Source: JAICYJ01 sp963766445 | GTDB lineage: Bacteria; Actinomycetota; Thermoleophilia; Gaiellales; JAICJC01 | Length of the DNA stretch: 64,000 nt | Direction: 5' to 3' | NCBI GenBank assembly: GCA_963766445.1 | Contig: CAVXZW010000019.1 | Coordinates: 1 to 64,000, forward strand | Shown here: positions 1-9,089 of the stretch, in pieces | Layout of the letters: the number at the start of each line of letters is the position of its first letter | Position numbering within the stretch: the first letter of the stretch is position 1 | The notes under the pieces: model-generated | What the model saw: only the letters and a program-made list of their open reading frames with translations | Told to the model about the DNA's origin: nothing | Database searches by the model: none | Position numbers and translations under genes: made by a program

Positions 1-791
1 GCGCAGGAGCGAGATCGTGTACGGTCGCGGGGGCCGCCGAGCAGCGTGGCCGTATCGGCCAGCTCCACGATCTGGCCGGCGTACATGACCGCGACCCGGT
101 CGCACATCTCGCCGATCACGCCCAGGTCGTGGCTGACGAGGATCATGCTCATCCCGAAGTCGCGCTGGAGCTCGAGCAGAAGGCTCAGGATCTGATCCTG
201 GATCAAGACGTCGAGCGCGGTGGTCGGCTCGTCGGCGAGGAGCACCTTCGGCCGGCCGGCGATCGCCATCGCGATCAGGACGCGCTGGCGCATTCCGCCC
301 GAGAACTGGTGCGGGTAGTCGCGCATCCGCCGCTCGGGCACAGGGATCCCCACGCGTTCCATGAGCTCGATGGCCCGGGCGCGCCGAGCTCGCGAGCCGA
401 GCCGCTCGTGAACCTTGACCGCCTCCTCGATCTGATCTCCGACCCGCATCACCGGGTTGAGCGCGCTCATCGGATCCTGGAACACCATCGAGAGGTGCTC
501 GCCCCGCAGGCGCTGGAGCTCCGTCGGCGAGAGCGTGAGCAGGTTGCGGTCGCCGTACGCCGCCAGGCGGACATGTCCGCTCGAGCGGGCGGGCGGCGAC
601 GGCATGAGGCCGGCGATCGTCCTGCACGTGACGCTCTTGCCGCAGCCGCTCTCGCCGACCAGGCCGAGGATCTCGCGCTCGCCGACCGAGAACGACACAC
701 CGTCGACCGCCCGGACGACGCCGGCGTCGGTCGCGATGTACGTGTGCAGGTCCTCGACCTCCAGCACGGGCGGAGCGGCGGGCTCAGTCAC
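1..791 (-). CDS. Oligopeptide-type ABC transporter ATPase (OppD/DppD-like), 3' end outside the window
   Basis: This is the cytoplasmic ATPase of a peptide/nickel-type importer. From a GTG at 791 the protein shows Walker A (GESGCGKS), a Q-loop (VFQDPMSALNP), the signature FSGGMRQRV, Walker B (VLLADEPTTALDV) and the H-loop (LVSHDLGV). The start overlaps the upstream permease stop by 8 bases, so it is the last gene of the binding protein-permease-permease-ATPase operon. Near position 25 the frame breaks: the expected PYTISLL segment continues in another frame, consistent with one missing C. The C-terminal oligopeptide/dipeptide domain is beyond the window edge. The second ATPase of the pair appears to be the one at 8020-9046 on the other strand. 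Confidence 0.88.
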   Translation of the reverse strand, partial: MTEPAAPPVLEVEDLHTYIATDAGVVRAVDGVSFSVGEREILGLVGESGCGKSVTCRTIAGLMPSPPARSSGHVRLAAYGDRNLLTLSPTELQRLRGEHLSMVFQDPMSALNPVMRVGDQIEEAVKVHERLGSRARRARAIELMERVGIPVPERRMRDYPHQFSGGMRQRVLIAMAIAGRPKVLLADEPTTALDVLIQDQILSLLLELQRDFGMSMILVSHDLGVIGEMCDRVAVMYAGQIVELADTATLLGGPRDRTRSRSC

Positions 792-1665
792 CGGGCCTGA
801 GGATGTCCGCGAGGCCGTCGCCGATCAGGCTGAACCCGACCCCGACGAGGATGATCGCGATGCCCGGAAACGTCGAGAGCCACCAGGCGGTCAGCAGGTA
901 GTTCTGGCCGTCCGAGATCATGACGCCCCACTCGGGCGACGGCGGCTGCGCCCCGAGGCCGAGGAACCCGAGCGACGATCCGAGCACGATGTTTCCGACG
1001 GCGTCGACCATCGCGAAGATGATGACGAATGAGACGACGTTCGGCAGGATGTGGCGCAGCATCACCCGGCGGTTCCGGTAGCCGAGTGCGCGCGCCGCCA
1101 GCGTGTACTCCTGGCGCTTTGCGCCCAGCGCGTGGCCGCGCGTGATCCGGGCGTAGCTGATCCAGCTCGTGAGCCAGATCGCGACGAACATGTTGAAGAC
1201 GCTCGGGCCGAGCATCGCCACGATCGCGATCACGAGCACGAAGAACGGGAATGCGAAGAAGAGGTCGACGATCCGCATGATGACCGTGTCGACCCACCCG
1301 CCGAAGTAGCCGGACATGAGCCCGATCACGGTGCCGACAACCGCGGTGACCGAGGTCGCGCCGAACGCAATCAGGAGGTCGATGCGGCCGCCGTAGAGGA
1401 TGCGCGACAGGATGTCGCGGCCGAACGAATCGGTACCGAGCGGGTGCCCCGGCGAGAGCGGGCGGAGGAGCGGGTGGAGCGGGTCGATGGCGTCGGGCTT
1501 GTAGGGCGTGATGAGTGGGGCCGCCACCGAGACCAGGATCATGGTCCCCAGCACCAGGAGGCCGATGGCGAGGGTGATCCGTCCCGGCCCCAGTCGAGAT
1601 CCCCGGCGGGACCGTCGCTCGAGCGATTCGAGAAGCATCTCCGACGTGCCAAGCGCGGTGCTCAC
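784..1665 (-). CDS. ABC transporter permease (DppC/OppC-like)
   Basis: Inner-membrane permease of 293 residues, the usual length for the C-type subunit of peptide-family importers. It has an N-terminal membrane anchor (about residues 28-55), the periplasmic segment with HPLGTDSFGRDILSR that is typical of DppC/OppC, and a C-terminal transmembrane domain carrying the EAA-type loop (ARALGYRNRRVMLRHILPN) that docks on the ATPase. It starts with GTG at 1665, overlapping the stop of the preceding permease by 4 bases, and it overlaps the ATPase gene downstream, so translational coupling is likely. The substrate cannot be read from the permease. Confidence 0.92.
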   Translation of the reverse strand: MSTALGTSEMLLESLERRSRRGSRLGPGRITLAIGLLVLGTMILVSVAAPLITPYKPDAIDPLHPLLRPLSPGHPLGTDSFGRDILSRILYGGRIDLLIAFGATSVTAVVGTVIGLMSGYFGGWVDTVIMRIVDLFFAFPFFVLVIAIVAMLGPSVFNMFVAIWLTSWISYARITRGHALGAKRQEYTLAARALGYRNRRVMLRHILPNVVSFVIIFAMVDAVGNIVLGSSLGFLGLGAQPPSPEWGVMISDGQNYLLTAWWLSTFPGIAIILVGVGFSLIGDGLADILRPGD

Positions 1666-2606
1666 TCGTACGTCACCCGCGGATCGAGCGCGACGTGGAC
1701 GACATCCGTGATCAGGTTCACGAAGACGACGAGGAACGCGAGCACCAGCGTCGTCCCCTGAACGACCGGATAGTCGCGCGACGACACGGAGTCCACGAGG
1801 AGCTGGCCGAGGCCCGGGATCGAGAAGACGTTCTCGACGATCACCGTGCCGCCGATCAGGAACGCCAGGTTGACCCCGAACACGACGACGATCGAGACGA
1901 TCGCGTTTCGAACGACGTGGCGCATCAGGACCGTCGACCGCGAGACCCCCTTGATCCGGGCGGTGTCCACGAAGTCCATCCGGAGCGTCGACAGCATGCT
2001 TGTCCGAAGGGTGCGGGTGAGGATGGTCGCGAACGCGAGCGCGATCGTGAGAGCGGGCAGGAAGAGGTGCCAGAGGTGGTCGGTGAAGCCCTGCCCGTAC
2101 CCCGAGACCGGGAAGAGCTGGAGCTTCAGGGCGAAGAACAGGATCAGGATGATCCCGAACCAGAAGGGCGGCATGGCGAACGTGATCAGCGTGCCGACCC
2201 GCGTCACCTGGTCGAAGATGCCGCCCTTCCGCAGCGCGGTGATGATCCCGATCGGGATCGAGATGAGTGCGGCCAGACCACCCGCGTAGGCGATCAGGAA
2301 GATCGTCGCCGGCAGGCGCTCGGCGATCAGCGACCTGGCCGACTGGTTGTAATAGACCGAGTCGCCCAGGTTCCCGTGGACGAGCCGCTCCATGAAGAGC
2401 TTGTACTGCGTCCAGAGGGGCTGGTCGAGCCCGAGCTTGTGGTGAATCTCTGCCGCGGCCTTTGGCGTGTAGTGCTGGCCCAAGATCTGCCGGGCCGGGT
2501 CACCCGGGACCAGGTGCAACAGGAAGAACACGAGGATCGTGATCCCGATCACCACAGGGATCAGCTGGAGCAGCCTCCGGCCGAGGAACCCGAACCGCCC
2601 GGTCAC
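1662..2606 (-). CDS. ABC transporter permease (DppB/OppB-like)
   Basis: B-type permease of 314 residues with six predicted membrane spans. The N-terminus (RRLLQLIPVVIGITILVFFLLHLVPGDPA in outline, residues 9-37) is the hallmark of DppB/OppB, and the loop DTARIKGVSRSTVLMRHVVRNA is the ATPase-coupling EAA motif. The GTG start at 2606 is preceded by a strong purine-rich ribosome site (GGAAGGGAGAGG). It sits 24 bases after the binding-protein stop and overlaps the next permease by 4 bases. With the neighbours it forms the membrane channel of the importer. Confidence 0.93.
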   Translation of the reverse strand: MTGRFGFLGRRLLQLIPVVIGITILVFFLLHLVPGDPARQILGQHYTPKAAAEIHHKLGLDQPLWTQYKLFMERLVHGNLGDSVYYNQSARSLIAERLPATIFLIAYAGGLAALISIPIGIITALRKGGIFDQVTRVGTLITFAMPPFWFGIILILFFALKLQLFPVSGYGQGFTDHLWHLFLPALTIALAFATILTRTLRTSMLSTLRMDFVDTARIKGVSRSTVLMRHVVRNAIVSIVVVFGVNLAFLIGGTVIVENVFSIPGLGQLLVDSVSSRDYPVVQGTTLVLAFLVVFVNLITDVVHVALDPRVTYE

Positions 2607-2630
2607 GTCCCTCTCCCTTCCTGCGCGTCG

Positions 2631-4233
2631 TTAGTGCTGGTCGACGGTGAGCGTCTCCAGGGACAGATTGTAGTTGCCGAGCGGGGTGGCATGGAACCCG
2701 TGGGCCCCAGTTGCCGGCCGCGTAGCGGTACGGGCTGTAGTCCAGGATCAGGTACGGCGTCTGGTCGTAGACGATCTGCTGGATCTGCTCGTACATCTGG
2801 CGGCGCTTGTCCGGGTCGAGCTCGCCGCGGGCCTGGTGGACGAGCTTCGTCGCGGTCGGGTCGCCCCAGTACGAGCTGAAGGAGTTCGCTCCGCCGTTGG
2901 GGTCGACGCCGAACGTGGTCACCTCGTCGGGGTCGATGATGTCGTTGGTCCAGTAGCGCTGGCCCATCTGCGAGTTCCCGCCGTCCTCCTTGGCGTACGC
3001 CGTCAGGAGCTCATACGTCTTGATGTCGACGTCAATCCCGATCTTCGCGAGGTCCGACTTGATGACGACCGCAGTTGCATTACCGGCAACGTCATTTGCC
3101 ACCTCGATGAGGTACGTCTTGAACCCGTTCGGGTATCCCGACTGCGACAGGATCTCCTTCGCTTTCGCCGGATCGTATGGATACGGCTTCAGCGAGGAGT
3201 TCCAGTACTGCATCTTGTATGGCATGTACGACGAGCCCGGTGTTGCGTGACCGGAGTACGCAAGCTTCACAATTGCGTTTCGGTCGATCGCGTAGTTCAG
3301 CGCCTCGCGCACCTTTGGATCCTTGAACGGCGCGAAGTGCTGGTCGAGCTGGATGAAGTCGACCCGCGTCGACGGGAAGAGATACGTCTGCAGGTCCGGA
3401 TCGGCACTCAGCTCGTTGATGAGGTTGCCGGGCGGGTTCTCGATGATGTCTGCATTCTTGTTCTTGAGCAGCAGCACCCGTGAGTTGTCATTGGGCACGA
3501 TCATGATCTTGAGCGTCGTGAAGTTCGGCTTCGGTCCTGACCAGTGGGGGTTCAGCGTGAACGTGAGATCGCTGCCCTTGTTCCACTGGGTGAGCGCCCA
3601 CTCGCCGCTTCCGATCGGATGCTGGAAGAACGTCTTTGCGCCCTGCGCCTTCACGAGCTTCTCGGGGATGACGGCGTAGGCGTACATCGCGAGGTCGGCA
3701 AGGAGCGGCGCATGCGGCCGGCTGAGCGTGACGACGACCGTCTTGGGATCGGGCGCCTCGACGGACTTGACCGCCTCGAGGAGGAACCCCCAACCGCCGT
3801 CGTAGTGGATCGAGCGCTCGATCGAGTAGCGCACGTCCTCGGCCGTCACCGGCGACCCGTCGGAGAACTGATGGTCGCCGAGGTGGAATGTGTAGGTCAT
3901 CCCGTCGGCGGAGATGTCCCACGAGGTGGCCAGCTGCGGGATCACGTCGGTGCCGTTCGCGTTCGGCTGGAGGAGACGCTGGTAGATGTTCTGCGTCATC
4001 CAGATGCTCTCGTTGACCGAGTTCGCCGCCGGGTCGAGCGTGTCGACGTTCACCGCGTTGGCGAGGACCAGCGTGTCGCTCTTCGCGCCGCCGCCGGCCG
4101 AGCCGGTCGAGCCCCCGCCGCTGCCGCAGCCCGCGGCGAGCGCAACTGTCACGAAGGCTGCGAGCAGAGCACCTCGGCGCGCACGCCTGGATCGGTCGGG
4201 GCTTGTCATGGGCGTGTCCACGAGGTCGGCCAT
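2631..4233 (-). CDS. Extracellular solute-binding lipoprotein, family 5 (frameshifted near its end)
   Basis: Substrate-binding protein of the SBP_bac_5 (DppA/OppA) family, the first gene of the transporter operon. From ATG 4233 the sequence has a basic n-region, a hydrophobic stretch and the lipobox LAAGC (Cys about residue 36), so it should be a membrane-anchored lipoprotein. Family features follow: LDPAANSVNESIW, FHLGDHQFSDGSPVTAEDV, FKDPKVREALNYAIDR. The frame breaks near 2700 in a GGGG run: continuing one base later gives GFHATPLGNYNLSLETLTVD and a TAA at 2631, the expected C-terminus, so one extra G is likely. The substrate is unknown. The adjacent dehydrogenases suggest a small organic acid conjugate or peptide-like compound, which is inference. 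Confidence 0.9.
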
Positions 4234-4476
4234 GGCTGATCCTTTCGTGCGTTCGGCCAATGAGATGCTTTTGCCGGAAAGATGTACGAATGCACCGAAG
4301 GTATCCTTATGCTTCCTGGATATAACCGTCCACCGGCGCGCAGTCATACGAATCCCTCCCGCGACGAGGGCCGAGTGTATGAGGGCCGGGTCGGGAGTGT
4401 CAAGGGTTGGGGGCGCGGTTATGCTTGCGCCGCGAACGAGGGGAACCGCAAACGAGAGGACGGTGGGGACGGCCGC
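4234..4476. promoter_or_regulatory. Divergent promoter region between transporter and catabolic operons
   Basis: A 243-base non-coding stretch separates the binding-protein start from the dehydrogenase start on the other strand, so it must hold both promoters and probably the operator of the GntR regulator at 9090. It is less GC-rich than its surroundings around 4260-4350. I see no strong palindrome that I would call an operator. Confidence 0.5.
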
Positions 4477-5247
4477 GTGCCGGCACGCTTCGACGGGATA
4501 ACTGCGGCCGTGACCGGCGGCGCCAACGGGATCGGCCGTGCTGTTGCGGCGGGGTTCCTGGCGGAGGGCGCCAACGTCGTCGTCGTCGACCTGGTCGAGC
4601 CGCCCGAGACGCTGCGCGGCCCGCGCTTCGAGGCGGTCGTCGGCGACGTCTCCGACGAGCGCACCGCCGAGCGGGCGGTCGGCACGGCGCTCGGCCGCTT
4701 CGGAGAGCTCGACGTCCTCGTGAACGACGCGGCCGCCTATCCGGACGCCGCGCTCGTCGACATGGAGCCCGCAGACTGGCGGCGGGTCTTCGAGGTCAAC
4801 GTGACCGGGGTCTACCTGATGTGCCGCGCGTTCGCGCGCCACCGGATCGCCGCAGGCGGAGGCGGGCGGATCGTCAGCATCTCGTCCGGCTCGGCGCGGA
4901 GCCCCCGCCCTGAGGGCGCCGCCTACGCCGCCTCGAAGGCGGCCGTCGAGACGCTGTCCAAGACCCTGGCTCTCGAGCTCGGGCCGCACGGCGTCAACGT
5001 GAACGTCGTCGCGCCGGGCTACATCGACGTCCGCGGGTGGAGCGACGCCTTCCCGAACCGGGCGACCGACGACCTGCGGGCGGCCCTCGTGCGGTCGATT
5101 CCGCTCGGCCGGGCCGGCGAGCCCGCGGACATCGCCGCGGCCGTCCTCTTCCTGTGCTCCGAGGCCGCTGCGCACGTCTCGGGCGCCGTGCTCGACGTGG
5201 ACGGCGGATCGATGGCCGGCCGCTACTCCCTGACCGAGGAGCGCTGA
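4477..5247 (+). CDS. Short-chain dehydrogenase/reductase (SDR)
   Basis: NAD(P)-dependent oxidoreductase of the classical SDR family. The reading frame is open far upstream, but GTG 4477 gives 256 residues, the family length, and begins just before the Rossmann motif (AVTGGANGIGR). It retains the catalytic tetrad: Asn in FEVNVTG, Ser in SISSGS, and YAASK. The usual NNAG is NDAA here. The acid after strand 2 (VVVDL) favours NAD. The C-terminal GRAGEPADIAAAVLFLCSE and VDGG motifs are typical. It is followed after 3 bases by a 2-hydroxyacid dehydrogenase, so the two probably act in one oxidation/reduction sequence on the imported compound. The substrate is unknown. Confidence 0.93.
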   Translation: MPARFDGITAAVTGGANGIGRAVAAGFLAEGANVVVVDLVEPPETLRGPRFEAVVGDVSDERTAERAVGTALGRFGELDVLVNDAAAYPDAALVDMEPADWRRVFEVNVTGVYLMCRAFARHRIAAGGGGRIVSISSGSARSPRPEGAAYAASKAAVETLSKTLALELGPHGVNVNVVAPGYIDVRGWSDAFPNRATDDLRAALVRSIPLGRAGEPADIAAAVLFLCSEAAAHVSGAVLDVDGGSMAGRYSLTEER

Positions 5248-5250
5248 GGG

Positions 5251-6285
5251 ATGAGCACGGTCCGCGTCGTCATCACGAGCCCGCTCTCGCCGGAGAACGT
5301 CGCGACGATCGCGGCCACGGACCCGCGGCTCGACGTGGTGTACCAGCACGACCTGATCCCTGCGCCCGAGTACCCCTCGGCACACCCGCTTCCCGAGATC
5401 GCCGACGCGCGCGCCGAGGAGCGGTGGGTCGAGCTCCTCGAGAGCGCGGAGATCCTGTTCGACTTCGGCCCGCTGGCCCTGGCCGACAGGCTGCCGGAGT
5501 GGCCGCACCTGCGCTGGATCCAGGCGACCAGCGCCGGGGTAGGCCAGCTCGCGAGGCGCGTCGGGCTGACCGAGCGCCGCGACATCGTCGTCACGACCGC
5601 CAGCGGCGTCCACGCCCGCCCGCTCGCCGAGTTCGCGGTGCTCGCGATGCTGATGTTCGGGAAGGACGTGCTGCGCTACCAGGCCGACCAGCGCGCCCAC
5701 CGCTGGCGGCGCCACGCGGGCGAGGAGGTGGCGGGCAAGGTGGTGGCCGTGGTCGGGGCGGGGCGCATCGGCCGGGAGGCGTCACGCCTGCTGCGCGCGC
5801 TCGACGCGCACGTGATCGGCGTCGTCCGCACCGTCGCGGGGCGAACGGCGGCCGACGTGCACGCCGACGAGATCGCAGGGATCGACGGCCTCGACGCCAT
5901 CCTGCCCCGGCTCGACGCGGTCGTCCTGGCGACGCCCCACACCGCCGAGACCGAAGGTCTCCTCGACGCCCGCCGGATCGGCCTTCTGCCCGAGCGCGCC
6001 ATCGTCGTCAACATCGCCCGGGGCAACGTGGTCGACGAGGCCGCGCTCGCCGCCGCGCTCGGGTCCGGCCGCCTGCGCGGCGCTGCGCTCGACGTCTTCA
6101 CGACCGAGCCGCCGCCCGACTCGAGCCCCTTCTGGGACCTCCCGAACGTGCTCGTGAGCCCGCACTCCGCCAGCACCGTCGCCGCGGAGAACGACCGGAT
6201 CGTCGAGATCTTCTGTGAGAACCTGCACGCCTACCTGGCCGGGCGCCCGCTCCGAAACGTGCTCGACCCCGACCTCCTCTACTGA
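5251..6285 (+). CDS. D-2-hydroxyacid dehydrogenase family protein (NAD-dependent)
   Basis: A 344-residue member of the D-isomer 2-hydroxyacid dehydrogenase family, interconverting a 2-hydroxy acid and a 2-keto acid. Seen in order: the N-terminal catalytic half (residues 1-110), the NAD-binding Rossmann motif VVGAGRIGREASRLL (about residue 165), the catalytic Arg in VNIARGNVVDE, the Glu in LDVFTTEP and the His in VSPHSAS (the usual following Gly is absent). ATG 5251 lies 3 bases after the SDR stop, and the next gene starts 2 bases downstream, indicating a tight operon. It could equally be a glyoxylate/hydroxypyruvate reductase-like or phosphonate-like enzyme. Substrate specificity is not visible. 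Confidence 0.9.
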   Translation: MSTVRVVITSPLSPENVATIAATDPRLDVVYQHDLIPAPEYPSAHPLPEIADARAEERWVELLESAEILFDFGPLALADRLPEWPHLRWIQATSAGVGQLARRVGLTERRDIVVTTASGVHARPLAEFAVLAMLMFGKDVLRYQADQRAHRWRRHAGEEVAGKVVAVVGAGRIGREASRLLRALDAHVIGVVRTVAGRTAADVHADEIAGIDGLDAILPRLDAVVLATPHTAETEGLLDARRIGLLPERAIVVNIARGNVVDEAALAAALGSGRLRGAALDVFTTEPPPDSSPFWDLPNVLVSPHSASTVAAENDRIVEIFCENLHAYLAGRPLRNVLDPDLLY

Positions 6286-6287
6286 CC

Positions 6288-7151
6288 GTGACGACCGCCG
6301 CCGCACCTCGCACGAACAGCGACCGCCTGGTGACGCTGGGCATCGGCGCCCGCGTGAGCCATCCCACCGGCGACTCGTGGAGCGTCGACTCATACGGCCG
6401 GCCGATCATCCTGCCCGGGATGGCGGGGGTCTGTTACAACGTCCGCGTCGGGAGCCCGGTCTTCTCGTGGGCCGCCGACCACCTCGAGGCCGCCGTCTCG
6501 GCGGGCGGGGCGGGCGCGCCGCCCGATGCGGCGCTCCAGTTCCTGGCGTGCGTGGGCAACCCCGTCCGCGTCCTCACCGGGCCTGCGGCGGGCGGCACGG
6601 GGACGGTCGTCGGAAAGCACGCCTTCGTGCTCGTCGACTTCCCCCAGCGGACGCTCGATCTGCTGGGGCCGGGCGACCGGCTCCTCGTCCGCGCCCGCGG
6701 CCAGGGCCTGCGTCTGCTCGACTTCCCCGACGTGGCGCTCCGCAGCTGCAGCCCCGAGCTCCTCCATGCGCTGCCCGTGCAGGTGCGCGGCGACGCCCTC
6801 GCGATCACGGTCGCGGCCGAGATCCCGGCGTTCCTGATGGGCGCGGGCATCGGCATGAGCTCGGAATGGGCGAACTGCGACGTGATGCTGACCCGGCCCG
6901 ACTCGGTCGCCGACCTCGGCTACGAGGGCCTGCGGATCGGCGATGTCGTGGCGATGACCGGCCAGGATCACCGGTACGGCCGCGGCTCGCTCTCCGGCTC
7001 GTGCGCGATCGGCATCATCGCGCACGGGATCGGGGTCATCCCCGGCCACGGGACCGGTGTCATCACGATCATGTCCGGCCCCCGCGAGCGGTTCGTGATC
7101 GAGACGGACCCCGCCGCGAACGTCGGCACGAGCCTGGGGCTTCCGGCATGA
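6288..7151 (+). CDS. DUF4438-like protein, first of a tandem pair
   Basis: A 287-residue protein of unknown function that I match from memory to the DUF4438 family. Notable conserved stretches are GVCYNVRVGSPVFSWAADH, ACVGNPVRVLTGPAAGG, GTVVGKHAFVLVDFP, LLGPGDRLLVRARGQG, LRIGDVVAMTGQDHRYGRG and IIAHGIGVIPGHGTGVITIM. No signal peptide or membrane span is present, so it should be cytosolic. The Gly-rich loops and the conserved Asp/His positions look like those of a metal or ligand-binding enzyme, but I will not assign a reaction. GTG 6288 follows the dehydrogenase stop by 2 bases. It is coupled by a 4-base overlap to its paralogue downstream. Confidence 0.72.
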   Translation: MTTAAAPRTNSDRLVTLGIGARVSHPTGDSWSVDSYGRPIILPGMAGVCYNVRVGSPVFSWAADHLEAAVSAGGAGAPPDAALQFLACVGNPVRVLTGPAAGGTGTVVGKHAFVLVDFPQRTLDLLGPGDRLLVRARGQGLRLLDFPDVALRSCSPELLHALPVQVRGDALAITVAAEIPAFLMGAGIGMSSEWANCDVMLTRPDSVADLGYEGLRIGDVVAMTGQDHRYGRGSLSGSCAIGIIAHGIGVIPGHGTGVITIMSGPRERFVIETDPAANVGTSLGLPA

Positions 7152-8023
7152 GCGGCGCGCGGGCCAACCTCGAGGAGCTGGTGGCGACCGCCGTCGTCGG
7201 CGCGGTGACGACGCCGGTCATGGGCGAGAACCCGTACGAGGTCGGCGCGGACGGCACGCCGTTCGTCCCCGTCGGGGCCGGCGGCATCTGTTACAACGTC
7301 AAGGTGGGGATGGCGGCCATGGGATGGGCGGCCGACCAGGTCGAGCCCGGCGTCAGCATCTCCAACCCCGATCCCGCCTCGAACGACGCGCTGGCCGTGT
7401 TCGCGTGCGTCGGGAACCCGGTGACCGTCCGCACCGGAGCTGCGGCGGGCGCCGTCGGCACCGTGGTCGGAAAGCACGAGTCGTTCCGCGCCTACAAGCA
7501 CGTGCTCGTCCACGTCGGCGACGACACGCTCGAGCAGATTGCGCCCGGCGACGAGCTCCTGGTGCGCGCGTGCGGCCGCGGGATGTCGGTCGCCGGGGCG
7601 CCGGGCATCGCCTGCCACAGCCTCGGCCCCGAGCTCTGGCGCGCCTGGGCACCGGCCGAGGCGGACGGCCGGGTCTCCGTCGCCGTGACGCGGATCCTCC
7701 CGCCTGAGGTCGTCGGAATGGGGAGCGGCCGCGTCGCCGCCGCCACCTCGTTCGCCATCCAGACCAAGGACGCCGACGTGGCGCACGAGCAGCGGCTGGC
7801 GGATCTGCGGCTGGGCGACATCGTCGCTGTGCGCGACTGGGACGCGACGCACTACACGGGCTATCGAGACGGCGGCGTCACAGTCGGCGTCGTCGCCTGC
7901 GGCGACAGCCCGCTCGCCGGCAACGGGCCCGCGGTGACCGTGCTCCTCTCGGCCGCGGACGGGTCGCTCGAGCCCCAGCTTGACCTCGACGCGAACCTGG
8001 CCACGATGCTCGGGCTTTCGTGA
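7148..8023 (+). CDS. DUF4438-like protein, second of a tandem pair
   Basis: A 291-residue paralogue of the preceding product, sharing the block order GICYNVKVG, FACVGNPVTVRTG, GTVVGKH, HVLVHVGDDTLEQIAPGDE, LLVRACGRG, LRLGDIVAV and a C-terminal DANLATMLGLS (NVGTSLGLPA in the first copy). It differs in the last third, where HRYGRGS and the GHGTGV loop of copy one are replaced by HYTGYRDGG and GNGPAV. ATG 7148 overlaps the previous stop (ATGA) and the stop overlaps the following ATPase start, so both paralogues are made together, as expected for subunits of one complex or two steps on related substrates. Function unknown. Confidence 0.72.
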   Translation: MSGARANLEELVATAVVGAVTTPVMGENPYEVGADGTPFVPVGAGGICYNVKVGMAAMGWAADQVEPGVSISNPDPASNDALAVFACVGNPVTVRTGAAAGAVGTVVGKHESFRAYKHVLVHVGDDTLEQIAPGDELLVRACGRGMSVAGAPGIACHSLGPELWRAWAPAEADGRVSVAVTRILPPEVVGMGSGRVAAATSFAIQTKDADVAHEQRLADLRLGDIVAVRDWDATHYTGYRDGGVTVGVVACGDSPLAGNGPAVTVLLSAADGSLEPQLDLDANLATMLGLS

Positions 8024-9046
8024 GCGCGCTGCCCGAGCCCGCCCCGGCGCTGCTCGAGACACGGCACGTCTCCAAGCACTACGCGGCGGGCAAGGGCGTT
8101 CTCCAGGCGCTGGGGCGGGGGACGCCCGAGGTGCTCCGGGCCGTCGACGACGTGTCGCTTCGGATCGAGCGCGGCGAGACGCTGGGGCTGGTCGGAGAGA
8201 GCGGCTCGGGGAAGAGCACCCTCGGGAGGCTCGTGCTCCAGCTCGAGCCGCCGACGTCCGGTGACATCCTCTACGACGGCCAGAGCGTGCTCGGGCGCCG
8301 CGCGCGCGAGACGCGCGAGCTCCGCAAGCGGATCCAGGTTGTCTTCCAGGACCCGTACTCGTCGCTCAACCCGACGATGACCGTGCGCCAGGCGCTCGAG
8401 GAGGTGCTGAAGGTCCACAAGCTGGCGCCGAGGGCCGGCCGTCGCGACCGGGTCGAGGAGCTGCTCGAGACCGTCGGGCTGGCGCCGGGGTCGGCCGACC
8501 GCAAGCCGCACCAGTTCAGCGGCGGGCAGCGGCAGCGGATCGGTATCGCCCGTGCCCTCGCCGTCGAGCCGGAGTTCATCGTCGCCGACGAGGCCGTCTC
8601 GGCGCTCGACGTCTCGGTCCAGGCGCAGGTCCTGAACCTCATGGTGCGCCTCCAGGACCAGCTCGGCCTGACGTACCTCTTCATCGCGCACAACCTCGCG
8701 GTGATGCGCCACATCAGCCGCAACGTCGCGGTGATGTACCTGGGCCGGATCGTGGAGCACTCCCCGACCGCAGACCTCTTCCGCGAGCCGCTCCACCCCT
8801 ACACCCAGGCGCTGATGAAGGCCGCGCCGGCGCCCGTCGCGCGCCGCAAGAGCATCCAGCCTGCGCTCGACGGGCGACATGCCGAACCCGATCTCGCCGC
8901 CAAGCGGCTGCCACTTCCATCCGCGCTGCCCGCACGCGATGGACGTCTGCCGCGTCACCTACCCGGCGACGCGGGTCGTGGGCGGGCACCGCTCGGTGGC
9001 ATGCCACCTGTACCCGGACGCGGAGCCGCCGAAGACGAGCACCTGA
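8020..9046 (+). CDS. Oligopeptide-type ABC transporter ATPase (OppF/DppF-like), frameshifted near 8873
   Basis: Second ATPase of the peptide-type importer. It has Walker A GESGSGKS, Q-loop VFQDPYSSLNPTMTV, signature FSGGQRQRIG, Walker B FIVADEAVSALDV and H-loop FIAHNLAV, then the oligopeptide C-terminal domain. After PALDG the frame must shift by one base (an extra G near 8873) to recover the canonical CHFHPRCPHAMDVC tail with its cysteines and a TGA at 9046. The GTG start overlaps the DUF4438 stop. The transporter's other four genes are on the opposite strand at 1-4233, so the complete importer is encoded by two divergent operons. Confidence 0.87.
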
Positions 9047-9089
9047 TGTCCGGCGGAATACCCGTGCGGGCCTATCATCTTCTACGGCG

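Noticed and set aside
2500..5715. A 3.2 kb continuous minus-strand frame opposite the SDR and hydroxyacid dehydrogenase genes
   Set aside because: Only its 3' half (from 4233) encodes the binding protein. The upstream half is antisense to two clear enzymes and has high-GC shadow composition.
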